A DNA stretch of 64,000 bases from Paenarthrobacter aurescens. Lineage in GTDB: Bacteria > Actinomycetota > Actinomycetes > Actinomycetales > Micrococcaceae. This document shows positions 60,120-64,000 of the stretch, piece by piece. The notes beneath the pieces were generated by a model. The model did no database searches. It was not told the origin of the DNA and was given only the letters and a program-made list of their open reading frames with translations. The stretch is from NCBI RefSeq assembly GCF_025421775.1, contig NZ_JAOEFX010000008.1:62001-126000 (forward strand). The letters are read 5' to 3'. The position numbers were made by a program, and so were the translations under genes. Numbering within the stretch: position 1 is the first letter of the stretch; every line of letters begins with the position of its first letter.

Positions 60120-61310
60120 ATGTCCAACGCTGCATTCGACGCCACCACCCTTCCCTATGCGGATGGTGACTTTTACGCCTTTGAGCAGATGCTGACCGGC
60201 AAAGAGCAGGATCGCCTGGCTGAGGTCCGCGAATTCCTGGCCCGCGAGGTCAAGCCCATCGCCGTGGACTGCTGGAACCGTGGTGAATTCCCCATGGACC
60301 TCATCCCCAAGCTCGGCGAACTGGACCTCGTCAGCCCGGTGCGCCGCCAGGGTTATTCCAACCTGTTCGCGGGCATGCTCCATGCGGAGGTGACCCGGGC
60401 GGATGCCTCGATTGCAACCTTCATGGGTGTCCACGACGGTCTCTTCACGGGATCCATCGAGGCCCTTGCTTCCCAGGAGCAGAAGGACGCCTGGCTGCCG
60501 GATATCTACTCCTTGAAGAAGATCGGTGCGTTCGGCCTGACCGAGCCGCTGGGCGGTTCCGACGTCGCCGGCGGTACGCGGACCACGGCCCGCCGCGACG
60601 GCGACACCTGGATCCTCAACGGTGCCAAACGGTGGATCGGCAATGCCACTTTCTCCGACTGGGTAGTCATCTACGCCAAGGATGTGGCGGACAACCAGGT
60701 GAAAGCGTTCCTGGTGGACACCAAGCTGCCGGGCTACTCCGCCAGCAAGATCGAGAACAAGATCTCCTTGCGAACAGTGCAGAACGCGGACATCACGCTG
60801 GATAACGTCGTGGTGCCCGACTTCTTCAAGCTGGCCAACGGCAACAGCTTCCGCGATACCAACAAGGTCCTCAAGGTCACCCGCTTGGCCGTCGCCTGGC
60901 AGGCGGTGGGTTTGCAGATGGCAGCCTTCGATGTCGCCCGCAGTTACGCAGTGGAACGCCAGCAGTTCGGACGGCCCCTGGCGGCCTTCCAGCTTGTGCA
61001 GAACCAGCTGGTCCAGATCCTGGGCAACACCGTCGCCTCCATGGGGATGATGGTCCGCCTGGCCCAGCTTGAAGATGCCGGAGCGGCCAAGGACGAGCAG
61101 TCAGCCCTTGCCAAGGCCTTCACCACTGCGCGCATGCGCGAAAGTGTCGCCTTGGGCCGCAGCATCCTGGGTGGCAACGGTATTGTCACCGACTATGGCA
61201 TGGCGAAGATCTTCTCCGATGCCGAGGCCATCTATTCCTATGAAGGAACCCACGAGATCAACACGCTCGTGACGGGCCGTGCCATCACTGGGGTATCCGC
61301 AATCGTCTAG
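60120..61310 (+). CDS. Acyl-CoA dehydrogenase, glutaryl-CoA dehydrogenase-like
   Basis: 396-residue FAD enzyme catalysing alpha,beta-dehydrogenation of an acyl-CoA. It shows GAFGLTEPLGGSDVAGGTRTTARRDGD (FAD/substrate loop), KRWIGNATFSDWVVIYAK, YAVERQQFGRPLAAFQLVQ and the catalytic Glu at about 375 in YSYEGTHEINTLVTGRAITG. These match glutaryl-CoA dehydrogenases more than fatty-acyl enzymes, but decarboxylating activity is not proven. ATG 60120 follows GAAGGAG. Monocistronic, with an inverted-repeat operator upstream. Confidence 0.9.
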   Translation: MSNAAFDATTLPYADGDFYAFEQMLTGKEQDRLAEVREFLAREVKPIAVDCWNRGEFPMDLIPKLGELDLVSPVRRQGYSNLFAGMLHAEVTRADASIATFMGVHDGLFTGSIEALASQEQKDAWLPDIYSLKKIGAFGLTEPLGGSDVAGGTRTTARRDGDTWILNGAKRWIGNATFSDWVVIYAKDVADNQVKAFLVDTKLPGYSASKIENKISLRTVQNADITLDNVVVPDFFKLANGNSFRDTNKVLKVTRLAVAWQAVGLQMAAFDVARSYAVERQQFGRPLAAFQLVQNQLVQILGNTVASMGMMVRLAQLEDAGAAKDEQSALAKAFTTARMRESVALGRSILGGNGIVTDYGMAKIFSDAEAIYSYEGTHEINTLVTGRAITGVSAIV

Positions 61311-61384
61311 CGACCAACCGATGCGTCGGGGCGGCCTCAGCGCGTTGAAGGGCTCACGGCCCCCAGGGGTCAAGCTGGCTGGAG

Positions 61385-62848
61385 TTATCGCGCTTTGATG
61401 GACTGCCATGCGGCTTTGACGCTGCCCGGATATCTGTTTCGCCAGCCAATGTCCCTGAGGTCTTTGACCTGCGCCTCCAGCCAGCAGGCTTCGACCAAGC
61501 ACTCGCGAAGTTCGCGGATAAGACCCTCGATGGCCTTCGTAGCGTCGGCCATGAGCCGGGGGCTGCAGGGGGCACCGTGTTCGAGCTGCAGAAATTGGGC
61601 ACGGAGATGATCGTGCTGGGTGGTCCAGTGAGCTATGAAGCTTTCGAGTCCATCCAGTGTCAAGATTCGCATATTTACCCCGAGGTAGGGCAGCGAGTCT
61701 GACCTGCGGGCACCGGTTGCAACATTGGGACTGATGGGCCTGAGGTAGGAGAGGAGGACGCGTATCTTCCGGGGCGCGATGTTGTGAACTTCGCTAACCA
61801 GGCTGCCTCTGACGCATACGCGCTTGTACTCGGTCAGCAAATCGCCAGCGGTTTTGATGAGTTCGCCACCCCTGGCGGCTGTTTTCTGGTTTGCTTGCCA
61901 GTTCCATGGACGATCGACAGATGAAAGGGATGGCTCCTGCCAGCGCTCGACAGACGGGGAGCGCCCCGGAGGCGATTGAAAGACCAGCTGTCCGTCCCGC
62001 CAGCTCCCGTGTCCAGAGGTGAGTCTTTCCGTGGCCTTTCGGATGGCAGTGTGCGAACAAAACCGCGCCGTGTCATCGATGGCATCATGGAGGCTCTGTA
62101 AGAGGGGTTCGGCTTTGTGGGCAAGGGAGTCCAACGCTGAGTGCGCTTGTTTGAACTTCTCGGTTCGCCAGGCATAGGCGCCCCGGACGCGCGCTGATGA
62201 GACAACCGCGAAGAGCAGCAGGGCCACTGGTACCCACGCTATGAAAGTCGCTTGAGCAAGAAGATCCAGAATCGCGCGAGACACGTCAACCCCTGGCGCC
62301 CAAAAAGTCGTCGGCGGCCTCACGGTTGCCCATGTCACGGTTGCCAGGAAGAGGAGGCCAGGGGGCCTCGAGGCCATCCGGGCGAGATGCATGGCAGCGA
62401 CGACCGCGGCGTTTGGTAGGCGAAGTATCAGACGGATCAACCATAGTCCGGGAGCCGTAGGCCATTTGGCGCGCAACTGATCCATCTGTTCGGTGTCACC
62501 TCGCGGGCCTGTACCCACGGCTCCAAAGATTGACGCGATGTAGCTGATGGCACCGTGCAGCCGGTAAGACCCGCGCACGGTAGAACGAAGAGTGGAGATG
62601 GAACCGGTGCTGCACGCGAGCGGGAGCAGCGAGTATCGGAGTGAAACCAATAGGGTCCTCAATGTCCAATGCGCGGTGGAGGCCACAGCGACCCAGGCTA
62701 AGGCAGTTGCCAGGAATGCCGTCAGGAACCTCTCTTCGACGTTCTGCGCGTTCAACAAAGAGCACGCGCTGACCGCCGGCCAAGCCAGCAGATCAAGCAC
62801 ATTGCCTGCCAGCGTTCCCAGTATTCCCAGCACGAAGGCTATATCCAT
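61385..62848 (-). CDS. Unrecognised multi-helix membrane protein
   Basis: 487-residue protein without a family I recognise. The N-terminal half has four or five hydrophobic segments (about residues 1-32, 42-65, 130-175 and 185-215). The C-terminal 260 residues are soluble and predicted mostly helical, rich in Arg, Glu and Trp, with a basic stretch near RKIRVLLSYLRPI. Codon and GC bias look weaker than the neighbours by eye, suggesting more recent arrival. ATG 62848 has GAGGGGGAA upstream; the frame continues 165 codons further but overlaps the M23 gene and reads as Arg-rich nonsense. It sits between core genes; function unknown. Confidence 0.7.
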   Translation of the reverse strand: MDIAFVLGILGTLAGNVLDLLAWPAVSACSLLNAQNVEERFLTAFLATALAWVAVASTAHWTLRTLLVSLRYSLLPLACSTGSISTLRSTVRGSYRLHGAISYIASIFGAVGTGPRGDTEQMDQLRAKWPTAPGLWLIRLILRLPNAAVVAAMHLARMASRPPGLLFLATVTWATVRPPTTFWAPGVDVSRAILDLLAQATFIAWVPVALLLFAVVSSARVRGAYAWRTEKFKQAHSALDSLAHKAEPLLQSLHDAIDDTARFCSHTAIRKATERLTSGHGSWRDGQLVFQSPPGRSPSVERWQEPSLSSVDRPWNWQANQKTAARGGELIKTAGDLLTEYKRVCVRGSLVSEVHNIAPRKIRVLLSYLRPISPNVATGARRSDSLPYLGVNMRILTLDGLESFIAHWTTQHDHLRAQFLQLEHGAPCSPRLMADATKAIEGLIRELRECLVEACWLEAQVKDLRDIGWRNRYPGSVKAAWQSIKAR

Positions 62849-62937
62849 CGCAAATTCCCCCTCTTCTCCTCGATGAGTGTCTGAGTCTGTCAGCACCCCC
62901 GGACAATGAAGGATTGGCGGATGATTCGTCCGGCAAC

Positions 62938-63432
62938 TTAGTCCAGTGGCAGCAGGACGGAGGGCCTCATATCCTCCACGAAGCCCAGGGGATTGACGTA
63001 GTCCCCGCCGCGGCGGACGCCCCAATGCAAGCAGGTGGTGCTGCCGCAGTGGCCCGTCTCCAAAGAGCCGATGGGTTGCCCCCTGGTGACAACATCTCCG
63101 GGCTTCAGTTCGCTGGACACGGGTTCGAAGCTGCTCTTGAGGCCATCGCCTTGATCGATGGTGATCACTGGGCGGTCGACGACGACGCCGGCAAAGGTCA
63201 CCACGCCGTCCGACGGTGCGGTGACCGGGCCGCCGTCGGGCGCTGGTCCCAGATCCACGCCGCGATGCCCGCTTAGCCACGGCTTGTCCGGCGGGTCGAA
63301 CGTCCGCAGGACGGAGGGCTTGGGGGAGAGGGGCCAGCTCCACCGCGGGTCCGCCCGCGACGGGGCGCCGGCCGTGCCCGCAAGAACGGCGGCAACAACA
63401 ACAGTGGCAATCGGGATCTTCAAAAGGGCCAT
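62938..63432 (-). CDS. M23 (LytM-type) family peptidase, secreted
   Basis: 164-residue protein with an N-terminal signal peptide (ALLKIPIATVVVAAVLAGTAGA) and a compact M23 domain, normally a zinc endopeptidase acting on peptidoglycan cross-bridges. Zinc ligands His56 and Asp60 lie in GHRGVDLG and His136 in CLHWGVRRGG. The first His of the usual HxH motif is Cys134 (TTCLHWG). A nearby His128 (ETGHCGSTTC) might compensate. Its place upstream and divergent of rpsB is conserved in actinobacteria to my knowledge. ATG 63432 with AAGG upstream. Confidence 0.88.
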   Translation of the reverse strand: MALLKIPIATVVVAAVLAGTAGAPSRADPRWSWPLSPKPSVLRTFDPPDKPWLSGHRGVDLGPAPDGGPVTAPSDGVVTFAGVVVDRPVITIDQGDGLKSSFEPVSSELKPGDVVTRGQPIGSLETGHCGSTTCLHWGVRRGGDYVNPLGFVEDMRPSVLLPLD

Positions 63433-63840
63433 GGAAACAGCCTTCCCGGAAGGCCGGGTCGGAGCGATCCCCGGGCTTCCGTATGTGGACAACCGCTTGT
63501 CATGCGCGGTCAAACTGGTGGGGCCGCTGTAGTACACTTGGTGGAGCAGTTTGCTGTGCCCTCAAGCTTGTTCAGGAGCATGTCTCATTCAGATATGCGG
63601 GGGTCCCAGGCTGACTACGCGTATCCAGCCCTCCACCAGCGAAGCCTCTTGGCTTTAGGCTGCGGAGGATTGTGCCTCTTGCGGTCCGGCTGAGCCCATG
63701 GCTCCACGCCGGATGAGAAGCGCAATGGATGCCAGGAGCCGCGCCCGTCCGGGCAAAGGCTAAACAACCGTCAACTATTGGCAGGGTAAGAGCAGCCCCA
63801 TGGGCTCTCTCATGAATGACCTGCCGGAAGGAGCGTCGGC
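63433..63840. promoter_or_regulatory. Divergent M23-rpsB region with long rpsB leader
   Basis: No gene is supported in this 408-bp gap. TCAAAC (63510-63515) and TACACT (63533-63538), 17 bases apart, are a possible rpsB promoter, giving a leader of about 295 bases. Within it GAGCCCATGG (63692-63701) is perfectly complementary to CCATGGGCTC (63798-63807), a 10-bp long-range helix ending about 20 bases before the Shine-Dalgarno GGAAGGAG. Confidence 0.45.
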
Positions 63841-64000
63841 ATGCCCGTCGTAACTATGCGCCAGCTGCTTGACAGCGGCGTCCACTTTGGACACCAGACC
63901 CGTCGTTGGAACCCGAAGATGAAGCGCTTCATCTTCACGGAACGCAACGGCATCTACATCATTGACCTCCAGCAGTCGCTGTCCTACATCGACCGCGCCT
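63841..64000 (+). CDS. rpsB: 30S ribosomal protein S2 (partial, 3' end outside window)
   Basis: The first 53 codons of rpsB: MPVVTMRQLLDSGVHFGHQT followed by RRWNPKMKRFIFTERNGIYIIDLQQS, an unmistakable S2 N-terminus. S2 binds the small ribosomal subunit late in assembly. ATG 63841 follows GGAAGGAG. The gene continues beyond the right edge, where tsf is expected. Confidence 0.98.
   Translation, partial: MPVVTMRQLLDSGVHFGHQTRRWNPKMKRFIFTERNGIYIIDLQQSLSYIDRA

Noticed and set aside
62849..63343. 165-codon N-terminal extension of the unrecognised membrane protein
   Set aside because: It is antisense-like Arg-rich sequence overlapping the M23 gene in another frame; a well-placed Shine-Dalgarno marks ATG 62848.

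Overview
The window looks like chromosome from a high-GC actinobacterium of the Arthrobacter/Paenarthrobacter group (Micrococcaceae). The evidence is strong GC bias at third codon positions, frequent GTG starts, a SAM-IV-type riboswitch in front of metX, the gatCAB operon, and the order M23 peptidase (minus strand) followed by rpsB at the right edge. The genus is inferred from overall character, not from a database search. Most of the window is core or ordinary metabolic sequence. I see no prophage, insertion sequence, integrase or CRISPR array.

Left part (1-8.2 kb): a CitA/CitB-type two-component system (the regulator is cut by the window edge) is divergent from a CitMHS citrate transporter. 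A 600-bp gene-free stretch rich in palindromes follows, then gatC-gatA-gatB and a small secreted DUF5666-like protein. At 8.2-15.7 kb a formylglycine-generating enzyme diverges from a carbohydrate uptake operon (two LplB/YtcP-type permeases, a Tat-type lipoprotein binding protein, a LacI regulator, a Gfo/Idh/MocA dehydrogenase). At 15.7-21.7 kb lie a LysR regulator, the threonine-to-glycine pair tdh-kbl, an FAD amine/amino-acid oxidoreductase and hutI. Behind kbl is a partial tandem duplication that includes its own 3' end.

The most distinctive block is 21.8-30.9 kb. A secreted 1462-residue GH101 endo-alpha-N-acetylgalactosaminidase, with two C-terminal NPCBM modules, diverges from an operon of a SIS-domain aminosugar-phosphate isomerase (AgaS-like), a ROK kinase, a PfkB/LacC-type kinase, a class II ketose-bisphosphate aldolase and a DeoR regulator. 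Together these read as a mucin-type O-glycan/GalNAc utilisation locus: cleavage outside the cell, then conversion through tagatose phosphates to triose phosphates. The deacetylase and the importer are not in the window.

The middle and right parts (31-64 kb) hold a histidine phosphatase, a CPBP membrane protein, a glyoxalase-like protein, metY, a SAM-IV riboswitch plus metX, a SHOCT protein, assorted hydrolases and transporters, glyS, a YibE/F protein with an internal 15-bp tandem repeat, dusB-dgt-dnaG, and two tandem tRNA-Asn genes with an unusual perfect palindrome between them. These are followed by an MprF-like aminoacyl-phosphatidylglycerol synthase with an adjacent membrane-anchored esterase, a Bcr/CflA exporter, a small membrane-lipid cluster (holin-X/DUF3618 protein, CDP-alcohol phosphatidyltransferase, DMT transporter, GT4 glycosyltransferase), a CAU tRNA, an acyl-CoA dehydrogenase with an inverted-repeat operator, an unrecognised membrane protein, an M23 peptidase and the start of rpsB with a long, potentially structured leader.
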